Position numbers and translations under genes: made by a program
Notes under the pieces: model-generated
The model's database searches: none
Told to the model about the DNA's origin: nothing
Seen by the model: the letters and a program-made list of their open reading frames with translations, nothing else
NCBI GenBank assembly: GCA_039602395.1
Contig: JBCNJP010000023.1
Location: 88,901,578-88,965,577 of the forward strand
DNA: 64,000 bases
DNA from: Deinandra increscens subsp. villosa
Lineage: Eukaryota > Streptophyta > Magnoliopsida > Asterales > Asteraceae
Reading direction: 5' to 3'
Shown here: one piece after another, positions 37,050-47,227 of the stretch
Position numbering within the stretch: the stretch's first letter is position 1
Layout: every line of letters starts with the position of its first letter

Positions 37050-38959
37050 TCTTGTGCCAATTTAAACAACACCATCTATTGCCAGTTTGTAGTCTGCTTC
37101 AGAGTATGCTCTTACAGCTTTCCAAAAAACATTCTTTAAATCATCTCCTTTATACTTCTTGTGCCAATTTGCATAGATATGTCTTGCACAGTTTCTATGC
37201 TCAGCATTACCCCAATATTGTGCAACTCCATTAAGCAAACCCTGTTAAAGACAATGATCAGTTTATTAGTGTAAGTAATTAACTTTAGTTCAACTAAAAA
37301 TTACTAGAATTACATACCTTTTGTTGATCTGAAATCAATGTCCATCCCTTGCCACCTTCTGTAACACTTAAGGACTTGTAAAGTTCATTCATAAACCACC
37401 CCCAACTGTCATTATTTTCTCCTTCAACTACTGCCCAAGCAACTGGATACATTTGGTCATTTGCATCCCTGCCTATGGCTGCCAACAACATACCTCCCAG
37501 AAATGTCTTTAGAAAACAACCATCTAAGCATAACAACTTCCTACACCCTGATAGAAACCCCTTCCTAACCCCATCAAAGCAAACAAATATCCTAAAGAAC
37601 ACTTCAACTTGGCTATCAATCCCATGGAAAGAAGCTGGGACAGTTACTAACTCAAATCTTGATGTTGGATTTTCATGCTTTAAAATCTCCAAATATGAAC
37701 CTAATTTGCTATAATGTTCTTTCATTGACCCATGAAGCTTCTCGTGAGCAATACTCTTAGCTCTATAGGCAAACCATTTCCCTATAAAGAGTTTATATTT
37801 TTCTTTAACTGCATCCTGTATTTCCTTAGCTGGCCAATGTGGTCTAGATTTGAAAATTGGTAAAAACTCATTTACAACAAATTCTGAAGTCAGTTGCCTG
37901 TTTTTTGTCATGTTTCTTTGGCAGGTATGTTGAGTTTTAGCAGATTTAACCATAAAACAAGATTTCTTTTCAGAAAATGAAAGATATAGTCTAAAGGGGC
38001 AACCACTTACACATTTAACACCAACTCTGCCTTGCCTCTTCTTGTCACTTATACAAACAGAAAGATCCCTACCATTAGCAACTGCATACATTCTAACTGC
38101 CTCTTTGAACTCATCTCTTGTAGGAAACCTGGTACCAACTACCCACTTCCACTTACTCCAGTCTGTTTGGTCACTAACAATTGGAACTTCAATCTTAAAC
38201 TTCTGGCCTCTTATATCATCATCCTCACTATCACCAGGTGAGTTCACATCACCATCAGAGTCTTCATAGCTGCTGTAATTTACATCACCTTCAGGTTTAA
38301 AATCAGATCCTCCTTCAGCTACTTCAGCTAAAACCAAGATCTGTTTCTTTCAGTATTGAGTGCACCAACTTTTTTTGTTTTAACTGTTCATTTTTATGCA
38401 CATTCTCTATGGCAACCAATGAAGACTTCCATTCATCATCATCACTGTCATCTTTATCACTACAAAAGTGTTGAACTTCACATCCCTCACCATTTAGTTC
38501 TTCTTCAGATTCAGATTCATCTACACCATCTTTATCAGCTGACCCAACACTGTTGTTTTCATGGGAACAAGTGTTTGACCTATTTGGGCTCACATGGGCC
38601 CTTAAGAAATCGGGTTGGGCTTCATGGTCACTAGAATGGGCTTCTCCTTGTATGGGATTCACATAAAGATCAAGAACAAATTCATAGTCATCACCATAAA
38701 TGTACATCATTTGCATAACATCTTTATCATTATCCAATTTAACCAAATGGTCTTCAATTGGCATATGCGGCATCTGCCAGTATATACTAAACATACCTTT
38801 TTTGTAGGATCCTATTTCAACAGCGTAATCAACAATCTCGAATAACGACATTTTATCAACCTCGATTTTTATAAGCTTCGATTCACCCCAATAGGTTAGA
38901 ACAGGTTCTTCGATGACGTTTCCTCCATAATGTAACTGTATCTTGACTGTCTCGCCCAT
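37050..38959 (-). pseudogene. MURA-type MULE transposase, frameshifted and C-terminally truncated
   Basis: The ATG at 38959 opens a frame with a PB1-like N-terminus (KIQLHYGGNV...LTYWGESKLI) and an acidic linker, ending at 38324. The continuation is in another frame from about 38345 (a one-base-type shift). It has the MuDR DNA-binding domain (VGTRFPTRDEFKEAVRMYA, GVKCVSGCPFRLYLS, TQHTCQR) and the MULE catalytic domain (LLCLDGCFLKT, YPVAWAVVEGENNDSWGWFM, LISDQQK). A GT-AG intron (37317-37242) leads to an exon from 37241 (GLLNGVAQYWGNAEHRNCARHIYANW) that hits TAA near 37072. The third catalytic acid and the SWIM zinc finger are missing, so it cannot be active alone. Confidence 0.85.
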
Positions 38960-39377
38960 TGCTGAAATAGAAGACGCCGATGCTTGGGTTGTCGACTGAG
39001 ATCTTTGTGGTGGATCGGATTGAAATGGATTAGGGCTTGGAGTGATCGTCGATGTGATCTGCGATGTATGTATTAGGGTTAGACATTCTTCTAAGGATTC
39101 TGCGACAATGATTTGATTTGGGGATTTCTTTTAAGGATTCTGCCAAACAAATAAATGAAAAACAAAAATAATTACACATCATTTAAATGCCAACTGGACA
39201 AGACATGTAGGATGCCACGTAAGCCAGTATTAACGGGGTTAAAAAAACTTAACGGAAGGTTTATTAAAAAAAATAAGTAAATAGTTGGGACTGCCAGGAA
39301 CAATTTATGCAGTTGGGATTATTGTACGCCAACAACTGATAGTTCGGATTATTTAAATCCAATTTTCCTTAATTTAA

Positions 39378-40438
39378 TTCTATACAATTTATTATTGTGT
39401 GTTACCGCCGACCTCTCTATATTTAGTATACATATGTGAATGTGTTTGGCGTGTATTTTGTTTTTCTCTGTTTGGCCCAAGTTGTTGGCCCAATTGGTTG
39501 TTTTTGAATTTTTGGTTCATGGACCCGTTTTTTGGGTTTCAAAGTTGTACAAATTTAGAGCTAGGTTACTAGAAGTAGTTTTAGTAATTGTAAATTTGTA
39601 TGTAACCAAAAGTCAAAGACTGGACACGCGCCAGAGGGATGTCGAAGCAAGTGGGAGCTAAACTGGATTCAAGATCGCGCAGTGTTGCCATCTCGATCGT
39701 TCACCGTTTTATTAATTTGATTTATATTAAATTTTGTCCCTTATGATCTCGCTTGTATGGCTCGAGCGAGATCAAGACCTTATACCGTCTAACTCGCAAT
39801 ATGCCATTCGCGACAACTTAGTAATTTAATTAGGTCAAATTAATTTACTAGTCCCGAGTGGAGATAGGGTTTGTCGTTCACGTCTGACGATGATTAAATA
39901 TTAAAAGTAATTAATATCACTATTTGGTAATTCTTAAAAACTAATACTTCGTGCCATCCTATCTCAAGTCGAACTTGGAACGTATTTACCGGAGCATCAG
40001 TGTTGGAGTATTTCAACACCGCACTTGGTGCCGAGGGTACCTTCTAAGGTGACGACATTGGAGTATTTCAACACCGTGTCATCACTTCGGCCATTTAGGA
40101 TTACTATCGCTTTAAAAGTATATGTTCGTGGTGTTGGAGTATTTCAACACCGCGCCACGGATGTATATTGCTAGAGTGGGCACGGATGAGGCTAAACGTA
40201 TCTCAAAATACAATTGTATGTATATAGCGACCTCATACCGAGAGTTGTGACTTGAGTCTCACAATTGACAATCGTTGTCAGTTTGTTTACACGGTTTTGC
40301 TCCTGAGGCTCATTTGGCGGTCTCAAGTAATGCCGTTCTAAACGAATTCTCGATTTCTTAAAAATAAACCTTACCAACTTATTTTGAAGAAATATAAAAC
40401 ATCAAAAATACTGATTAAATTTACTTTGCTTATTTCAG
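39378..40438 (+). other. Copia-2 leader downstream of the MULE (intron 3' part)
   Basis: Non-coding. It contains the triple hairpin repeat described separately and ends in a strong splice acceptor (ctgattaaatttactttgct, then tatttcag). Confidence 0.7.
40000..40160 (+). promoter_or_regulatory. Three-copy hairpin motif in the Copia-2 leader
   Basis: ttggagtatttcaacaccg occurs at about 40003, 40056 and 40134. Each copy can fold as a stem (ttg/caa extended by flanking bases, e.g. gtgttg/caacac) with the same gagtatt loop. The outer flanks differ between copies, yet partly pair in each (for example cgtgg/ccacg in the third). Role unknown; a packaging or translation element is a guess. Confidence 0.5.
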
Positions 40439-40471
40439 AAGGCTAAAGAAAACTCACCTCCATTAAGTTCA

Positions 40472-43400
40472 ATGGTACAACTCGACCCCTTCACTGAGAC
40501 TCGCTTTCTCGCATGGCAGACAACCCTGAGGAACCTTTTAAGGCTCTTTGGGAAACTCTATGTCATTGACCGATCGATCGCGAGTATTCCATCTTACTTG
40601 TTAAATGAGAACTCGCGGTCTGAGCTCCAAAAGCACACTGACGATGATAAGGACGTCACTGACCTGATGTTATCTAGCATGACTCAGGATTATCGGTACA
40701 ATTTCATGGGGATGTCTGCTTATGACATCATTCGTAAACTCAAGGATTTATTTGAGTTAGGTCAGAGGACTGAGCGAGCCGATGCACTTTCACAATTCGT
40801 GAACTGCTCTATGGCTAACGACTCCTCTCCATACGATCATGTCATACTGATGAAAGCGTATCGCGACAGGCTGATCGACCTTGGCTACTCCATCTCTGAC
40901 GGGATGGCTCTTGATGTAGTACTCAGATCTTTGCCTGAACATTATCGTATTCTTGCGATTAATTGTTCGGCTCAGTCGATCGAGGAGGTTATTCCGTTGA
41001 TACCCAACGTGAAGATCAGGACCACGCCGGACGTGCTCAGAGTTGCTAATACAAAGATCTCCAAAGCCAAGAAGGTTAAAGAAGGCAAAGGCAAGAAACC
41101 ACAGGTGCAGCCTCCCGAGGAGCGCCTGTGCTATGAGTGCAACAAAATGGGACACTGGCGTCGCAACTGTCCCGTTTATCTTGCGAAGCTGAAGATGACC
41201 AAGAACCCTAATAAGGGTTGCTCATCAGGTATGTCAATAAATGTTATTGAACTTTTCACTGTTTCCTCCAATTCATGGGTATTTGATACTGGATGTGGTT
41301 ATCACATTGTTAATGTTTTGCAGGAACCTGAGAAGTGGAAGAAGACAGAACGAGGCTGCATGGACCTCATCGTTGGTGACGGGAAGAAGGTCCCAGTACT
41401 TGCTACTGGCACATATTCTTTTTCATGCTCTTCTGGCCTTGTAGTTACTTTGATTAACTGTTTATATGCACCTGGTTTATCCAGAAACATTATTTCTGTC
41501 TCTTCATTGTTTGAACAAGGATTTCGGTATAAATTTAATGGAAATGTGATTTCTGCTTACCTTAATGATATCTTTTATTTCGAGGCTAAACCTCGACATG
41601 GAATATATGAGATAGATGTTCAAACAAACGACCAGCTCTATCATGTTTCTAAAAGAAGCAAACCTGATAGTAACGAATCCTCGTTATGGCACCATAGGCT
41701 TGGTCACATAAGCAAGGCCCGCATTAAGAAGTTGCAAACTGCTGGCATTCTCGAATCCCAAAATGCAGATTCCTTCGATGAGTGCGAGTCATGCTTATCT
41801 GGTAAATTAACCAAGTCACCCTTCACCCACACAGGTGAACGGGCCCAAGGCTTGTTAGGCATTATTCACACCGACGTGTGTGGACCCTTTCGAACCGAGA
41901 CGAGAAATCGTGAACGGTACTTCGTGACTTTCATCGATGACTACAGCAGATATGCCTACGTCTATCTGATGAAACACAAACATGAAACTTTTGAAAAGTT
42001 CAAAGAGTTTCAAAACGAAGTACAAAATCAGTTGACTCGAACTATTAAAATACTTCGATCCGATAGAGGCGGTGAATACCTAAGCGCTGAATTCCTGAAT
42101 CATCTGAAGGAATGTGGAATCGTTTCACAACCTACTCCACCTGGCACACCCCAGTTAAATGGCGTTAGTGAAAGGAGGAATCGAACTCTGCTTAACATGG
42201 TTCGATCGATGATGTGCAGGACAACCTTGCCACATTCCTTTTGGGGATATGCCATCTTGACCGCTGCTCGCCTAATAAATCTGGCACCGACCAAGAAAGT
42301 AGGGAAGACCCCATATGAGATATGGCATGGTTCTCTTCCTAAACTATCATACCTCAGGGTATGGGGATGTGATGCTTATGTCACCAGTGAATCTGACAAT
42401 AAGCTCGATCCCCGAGGCGAAAAGGTAACTTTCGTTGGATACTATTGTAATACCGGTTATTACTTTTACCATCCCGATGCAAACACTGTTTCCATCAAAA
42501 GGAAAGGTAAATTCCTTGAGAAAGAATTCCTTGCTCGAGGAACAAATAGTGATCCAGTGGATCTTGAAGAAATTCGAGATACACCTAACCCTGAGACGGT
42601 CGCTGCGTCTGACCGACAAATTGTTGTCGCACCATCAGACCCAAACACAAGCACAAGCGTTCGTAGGAGCGAAAGAATACGATATGAGCCTGATAGATAC
42701 CTTGGATATCATGAGGCCTTCGACGTTCTGTTAATAGCCGATTCTAACGATGAGCCTATTAACTACAAAGCTGCTATGTCAGATCCGGAATCTGATAAAT
42801 GGCTTGAAGCCATGAACGCTGAGATGCAATCCATGCGTGACAATCACGTCTGGGACTTGATTGAGCTACCCCCCGGCACACGGGCAGTAGGGAGCAAGTG
42901 GATCTTTAAAAGAAAAACTGACATGCATGGAAATGTGCAAACCTACAAGGCACGGCTTGTAGCGAAAGGTTTCACTCAAACCCAAGGGATTGACTATGAT
43001 GAGACCTTTTCGCCCGTTGTCATGATCAAATCGATCAGGATTCTCCTTGCCATAGCCGCATACCATGATTATGAGATATGGCAAATGGACGTCAAAACCG
43101 CTTTCCTGAACGGACAACTCGAAGAGGATGTTTACATGGTTCAGCCTGATGGTTTTGTCGATCCAGAGAATCCAAACAAGGTTTGCAAGCTAAGCAAGTC
43201 CATTTATGGACTCAAGCAGGCATCTCGAAGTTGGAATCTTCGTTTTGATCAAAAGGTCAAAGAGTTTGGTTTTGATCAAAACAAGGATGAACCTTGTGTT
43301 TACAGAAAGGCAAGTGGAAGCGCTGTATCGTTCCTCATACTATACGTGGACGATATATTGATCATAGGAAACAACATACCCATGCTTAACGATGTTAAGA

Positions 43401-44335
43401 AATGGCTTTCATCTTGTTTCGCTATGAAAGACCTTGGAGAAGCCGCTTACATTCTGGGAATTAAAATTCACAGAGATCGATCTAAGCGCCTTTTGGGACT
43501 CAGTCAAAGCACATACGTAGATAAGATCATAGCTCGGTTCAACATGAGCAACTCCAAGAAAGGAGCCGTTCCCATGACTAAGGGAACAATCTTGGACAAA
43601 TCTCAAGCACCTAAAACGGAGCGAGAGATAAGCCAAATGGCATCGATCCCATTTGCCTCTGCTATTGGATCTATCATGTATGCCATGCTCTGCACACGAC
43701 CGGATGTCTCGTATGCACTGAGCGTGACAAGTCGGTACCAACAGACGCCAGGACTAGCTCACTGGACGGCTGTAAAGAACATATTGAAATACTTAAGAAA
43801 CACTACTGATATGTTTCTCGTATACGGAGGTGTTGAAGAAGAGCTCACTGTAAGATGTTACACTGACGCTAGTTTTCAGACTGACCGAGATGACTCTCGC
43901 TCACAGTCGGGATTCGTATTCACTCTTAACGGAGGGGCTGTTTCCTGGAGAAGCTCAAAACAGCCAGTAGTAGCTGATTCTACTACTGAATCCGAATACA
44001 TAGCCGCCTCAGAAGCTGCTAAAGAAGCCGTGTGGATGAAGAAGTTCATATCCGATCTCGATGCCATGCCAAGTATAAGGCAGCCCATCGAGATGCTGTG
44101 CGATAACACATGCGCTATAGCTCAAGCCAAAGAGCAAGGGTCTCATAAGAAGGCCAAGCACATCCTGAGGAAATTCCACTACATAAGAGAAGTAGTCGAC
44201 AGAAATGAAATCAAAATAAGCAAAGTGCACACAGATCAAAACTTAGCTGATCCCTTCACTAAGCCTATGACTCAAGAGACTCATATACGCCACAGAGAAG
44301 CGATAGGGCTTAGATTAGCTAAAGACATGTTTTGA
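40472..44335 (+). CDS. Copia-2 Gag-Pol polyprotein, 1287 residues, open
   Basis: Domain order is Ty1/Copia: gag (1-215), zinc knuckle CYECNKMGHWRRNC (from about 220), protease with FDTG (about 272), GAG-pre-integrase with HHRLGH...CESC (about 408-445), integrase core with TDV (about 467), SDRGGEY (about 529) and GVSERR (about 564), RT with DVKTAFLNG and YVDD (about 958), and RNase H with YTDASFQ (about 1130) and CDNTCAIAQA near the end. It makes capsid, matures it, reverse-transcribes the RNA primed by tRNA-Met and integrates the cDNA. No stop or frameshift is present. The ATG at 40472 is the first in frame after the acceptor at 40438, but the true N-terminus may lie in the LTR exon. Despite the intact frame, the leader holds a MULE and the 5' LTR exon has a stop. 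Confidence 0.97.
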   Translation: MVQLDPFTETRFLAWQTTLRNLLRLFGKLYVIDRSIASIPSYLLNENSRSELQKHTDDDKDVTDLMLSSMTQDYRYNFMGMSAYDIIRKLKDLFELGQRTERADALSQFVNCSMANDSSPYDHVILMKAYRDRLIDLGYSISDGMALDVVLRSLPEHYRILAINCSAQSIEEVIPLIPNVKIRTTPDVLRVANTKISKAKKVKEGKGKKPQVQPPEERLCYECNKMGHWRRNCPVYLAKLKMTKNPNKGCSSGMSINVIELFTVSSNSWVFDTGCGYHIVNVLQEPEKWKKTERGCMDLIVGDGKKVPVLATGTYSFSCSSGLVVTLINCLYAPGLSRNIISVSSLFEQGFRYKFNGNVISAYLNDIFYFEAKPRHGIYEIDVQTNDQLYHVSKRSKPDSNESSLWHHRLGHISKARIKKLQTAGILESQNADSFDECESCLSGKLTKSPFTHTGERAQGLLGIIHTDVCGPFRTETRNRERYFVTFIDDYSRYAYVYLMKHKHETFEKFKEFQNEVQNQLTRTIKILRSDRGGEYLSAEFLNHLKECGIVSQPTPPGTPQLNGVSERRNRTLLNMVRSMMCRTTLPHSFWGYAILTAARLINLAPTKKVGKTPYEIWHGSLPKLSYLRVWGCDAYVTSESDNKLDPRGEKVTFVGYYCNTGYYFYHPDANTVSIKRKGKFLEKEFLARGTNSDPVDLEEIRDTPNPETVAASDRQIVVAPSDPNTSTSVRRSERIRYEPDRYLGYHEAFDVLLIADSNDEPINYKAAMSDPESDKWLEAMNAEMQSMRDNHVWDLIELPPGTRAVGSKWIFKRKTDMHGNVQTYKARLVAKGFTQTQGIDYDETFSPVVMIKSIRILLAIAAYHDYEIWQMDVKTAFLNGQLEEDVYMVQPDGFVDPENPNKVCKLSKSIYGLKQASRSWNLRFDQKVKEFGFDQNKDEPCVYRKASGSAVSFLILYVDDILIIGNNIPMLNDVKKWLSSCFAMKDLGEAAYILGIKIHRDRSKRLLGLSQSTYVDKIIARFNMSNSKKGAVPMTKGTILDKSQAPKTEREISQMASIPFASAIGSIMYAMLCTRPDVSYALSVTSRYQQTPGLAHWTAVKNILKYLRNTTDMFLVYGGVEEELTVRCYTDASFQTDRDDSRSQSGFVFTLNGGAVSWRSSKQPVVADSTTESEYIAASEAAKEAVWMKKFISDLDAMPSIRQPIEMLCDNTCAIAQAKEQGSHKKAKHILRKFHYIREVVDRNEIKISKVHTDQNLADPFTKPMTQETHIRHREAIGLRLAKDMF

Positions 44336-45156
44336 TTCGGTATTTGGATGTATGAACACCATCAGTTATCTATATTATTCTTATTCCATCTGTTTTATGC
44401 AATAATGAATTACATAACTGTGTTCAATATTTATACGTTTAATCCTTGGACAATAAGCTCTTGTCCTAAATGTCCGTAGTCGATTAGTTAGTGGGAGCTG
44501 TACTAAAGAAAGACTATTGTGACTGGTTGAACCTTAAAGTCGTTTAACGTTCAAACTCACGGACCTCATTGGTGAATGACGTTGGACGTAACTCGTATCA
44601 TGCAATGCAAACATGGAAGTCTTGCTTGCATGATTAATGCATGCTCTAATGTATCCTTAGACCTGAGACGCATATTCGAACTCCTTTCTACTAAAGAACA
44701 TTCTTTGATTATAGCCTAACGTTGTCGCGTAACTGCCAACCATAACGGTTATTTTTGGGAATGGCTCTGAGGTTTAGTGGGAGCTGTATGCCTCAACAAG
44801 GGATTCTGTACTCTTGCTTCGGCAACGGTTAGACATTAAGGCGCCCTCGTTGATTCCAAGTGAAAAGTGTGAGGCCTCACCCAAACTTACTGTGTGTTTG
44901 TTGGATCACTTCGAATTGTATCGAGAACGAAAATAGATGAATGAAATATGAGAGTCCATGTCTCATAATTCATCAATGTCTTATACAGAAAGGAACATAT
45001 GACAATGAATGCACAAGTCATGAGTCTGCTTGATTGTCAATCAGATATACTTTGGCTGACGACTTAAAGTGTCAATATTAGTTGGTGTAGCCATGCATAG
45101 CTAGAGTGCCTCTGACTGCGCTCGTTAAACTGTCGCGTTCAGTCCAAGTGGGAGAC
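44336..45156 (+). other. Copia-2 3' untranslated region and polypurine tract
   Basis: Non-coding. gtgggagct recurs twice (44491, 44780 areas). The final ccaagtgggagac abuts the 3' LTR and is the likely plus-strand primer. Confidence 0.8.
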
Positions 45157-46343
45157 TGTTGGAAATAGAGTGTCCTGACCCGACGAATTAACGAACCCGA
45201 CCGATATTGACCCGTAAGAGTTACACCCGGGTCAACGGACTATTAAATCTAATTAATTGTTAATTAGTATTAAACGAACTAAATGGTGAATTAAATAAAT
45301 ATTAATTATTTATTTAATTAAAACGACAAACTTTTCGGCTCAAAATTACTCGGTAAATAAAAGACGGACCGATCAGTTGTTACCGGATTAACAGACTGAT
45401 CGGTTGGTGGATTAAAAGGGAATCGCGACCGGGCCCAGTCCGTCAGGCCCCGGTCCGCGATTTAATATTAAAAGAGAGAGGGAGGAGGTAGATTGCAAGA
45501 GAAGTCACAAACCCTAATCCCTCCTCTCTCTCTCTGCGCCGATCCAAGCCGAAGCCGGCCCCTCCCGCCGCCGCCGTCCGATCGCCGCCACCACCTCCAC
45601 CGCAATCCCTTTGCGATCTCCGATGGATCCCCGTCTTGCCAGCATATGCGCCCGACTCGAAAGCGAAGCAGTCGCAGCCCGAGCCGAAGCCGCAGCCCGA
45701 GCCGAAGCCGAAGCCGCAGCCCGACCGCCGCCGCCGCTGCCTCCTCCGCGCCGCCGCGTGACCGCCGACCGGTGGTCCTCGCGCTGCCGGCGCAGCCGAG
45801 GCCACCGCGTCCGGTTCCCTCGTCGTGGCCCGCACCCCTGTACCCGCCGGCCACCGCCACCGTGTCACCTCCGGTCACCGGTGATGAGATCATCGTGGGG
45901 ACCGTTCCGGTCGCCATTCCGACGGAGAAAGTTTTGTCACCACCACCGGTGGTATCTCTACCACCGCCGCCGCCACTACCGCCGCCGCCGCCCATGGCCG
46001 CCGCCGCCGATGCTGCCGTTGACGATTTGTCTCGCAGGTTCGAGTCAGATGTCACAGTTCGTCCTAGCGCGAGCCCGTTGAATCCGGGTGTCTCGAGCGG
46101 TTGCTCGGATCCCGCCAAGGTATATCTAATTCGTTAGATATTTAATTTAAATTATTTGTTTATTTATTTTGAATAAATATTTTTCTGTGTTTGTCGTGAT
46201 ACGGTGATTGATCCTGTTACAGTTACGTCCGCGTGTTTTAAATCGTTTCCGCTGCTAAATTAATCTAGTATTAATTTAATTATTAAATCGGTTTTAATAA
46301 AAATTAAAATCGGTAACCCGGATCCCACTGTAAATCCCCAACA
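45157..46343 (+). repeat. Copia-2 3' LTR
   Basis: Counterpart of 34356-35545. The coding exon corresponds to 45623-46119 (497 nt, 4 fewer than the 5' copy, from a loss near 45720) and keeps the donor GCCAAG/GTATAT. It retains many CpG sites that are TpG/CpA in the 5' LTR. Confidence 0.95.
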
Positions 46344-46348
46344 TATAG

Positions 46349-46654
46349 TTCCTTACAAACAAAATTCAAAATCCAAGACACAACAACAAAATTGCACTTC
46401 TCCCATTGATTAGCCAATACTAGATCATCAGTTGGTTTTACACAAGTTCCATCAAGAAAACCAATTTTGTTTTTGACTCACAAATCAAGCTCAAGAGCAT
46501 TTGACCAAACAGTATAGTTTTATGTACCTTCTAATTTGAAACTAATCAATCTGAGGGTACTTGAGTCACTGGCTTGGAAATACAGTGGATCACTTGCCTT
46601 AATTTTGCTAACAAGTGTAGCAGAAGTTGAGGGATTATCCTCAACAGCAGGCAT
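46349..46654 (-). pseudogene. Copia-1 gag, N-terminal part
   Basis: The minus strand starts with ATG at 46654 (MPAVEDNPSTSATLVSKI) and runs through FKLEGT, a stop, NYTVWSNALE and GFLDGTCVKP to the Copia-2 target site. It continues at 34350. Confidence 0.8.
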
Positions 46655-47215
46655 GGTAACACACAACAATGAAAATGCAACAAATAATTAACTGCAGACA
46701 GATGTAAGAAAAAAACAAACAACAATACCAAGAACAAAAAAAAATACACACAAGTACCAATTAGATATCACTCAGCCCTATCCAGGTTTTCACACCACTC
46801 TTTGGTGGCAGATCAAGGGTTTGCTGAGGTCTAAATTGGCACTAACACAGTAGATACGATAACAACACAGATAAACAATAATAAAGGAAAGAAATCACCT
46901 GATGCGCCTAAGTTGGTTGACCTTCACTTAGGGTCAAGCAACTCAAGCTAGCGAACAGGCGAAGACCACTAATCAACACCTTCAAGCCTCCATAACCTTC
47001 ATTTAGGGTTAGGGTCTTCCACACACCTTCGACATCTTCTGTTTTACCACCGAGTGAACGACCTAGGTTTTGTAAACCCTATATCTGTGAAAAGATGGAA
47101 GAGAATCAAATCAGAACTCCGGGATTCACGTGAATCGGAACCAAGAAGATCGTCAACAGACAAAAAACCCTAGCTGAAGCACAACAACAACGATTGATGG
47201 ATATCAAAGCTTAAT

Positions 47216-47227
47216 GCTCTGATACCA
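47216..47227 (-). promoter_or_regulatory. Copia-1 primer-binding site (initiator tRNA-Met)
   Basis: Minus-strand TGGTATCAGAGC, directly adjacent to the 5' LTR. Confidence 0.95.

Larger units (their letters stand above)
35666..39368. mobile_element. Mutator-like element (MULE), 3.7 kb, nested in the Copia-2 leader
   Basis: Long terminal inverted repeats of about 256 bp (35666-35922, 39113-39368) start ggaaaattggatttaaataa. They are flanked by a perfect 9-bp duplication TTAATTTAA (35657-35665, 39369-39377), the size typical of MULEs. Inside are a GRF-type gene on the plus strand and a MURA-type transposase gene on the minus strand, diverging outward from the centre region. Confidence 0.95.
34356..46343 (+). 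mobile_element. Copia-2: near-intact Ty1/Copia element nested in Copia-1 gag
   Basis: LTRs are at 34356-35545 and 45157-46343 (about 1.19 kb, TGTTGGAAATAG...CCCCAACA), with a perfect TATAG duplication (34351-34355, 46344-46348). PBS at 35547, 1287-codon polyprotein at 40472-44335, and purine-rich caagtgggagac before the 3' LTR. By eye the LTRs differ by roughly 3 percent, mostly C/G in the 3' copy against T/A in the 5' copy. A 3.7-kb MULE sits in the leader. Confidence 0.97.
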
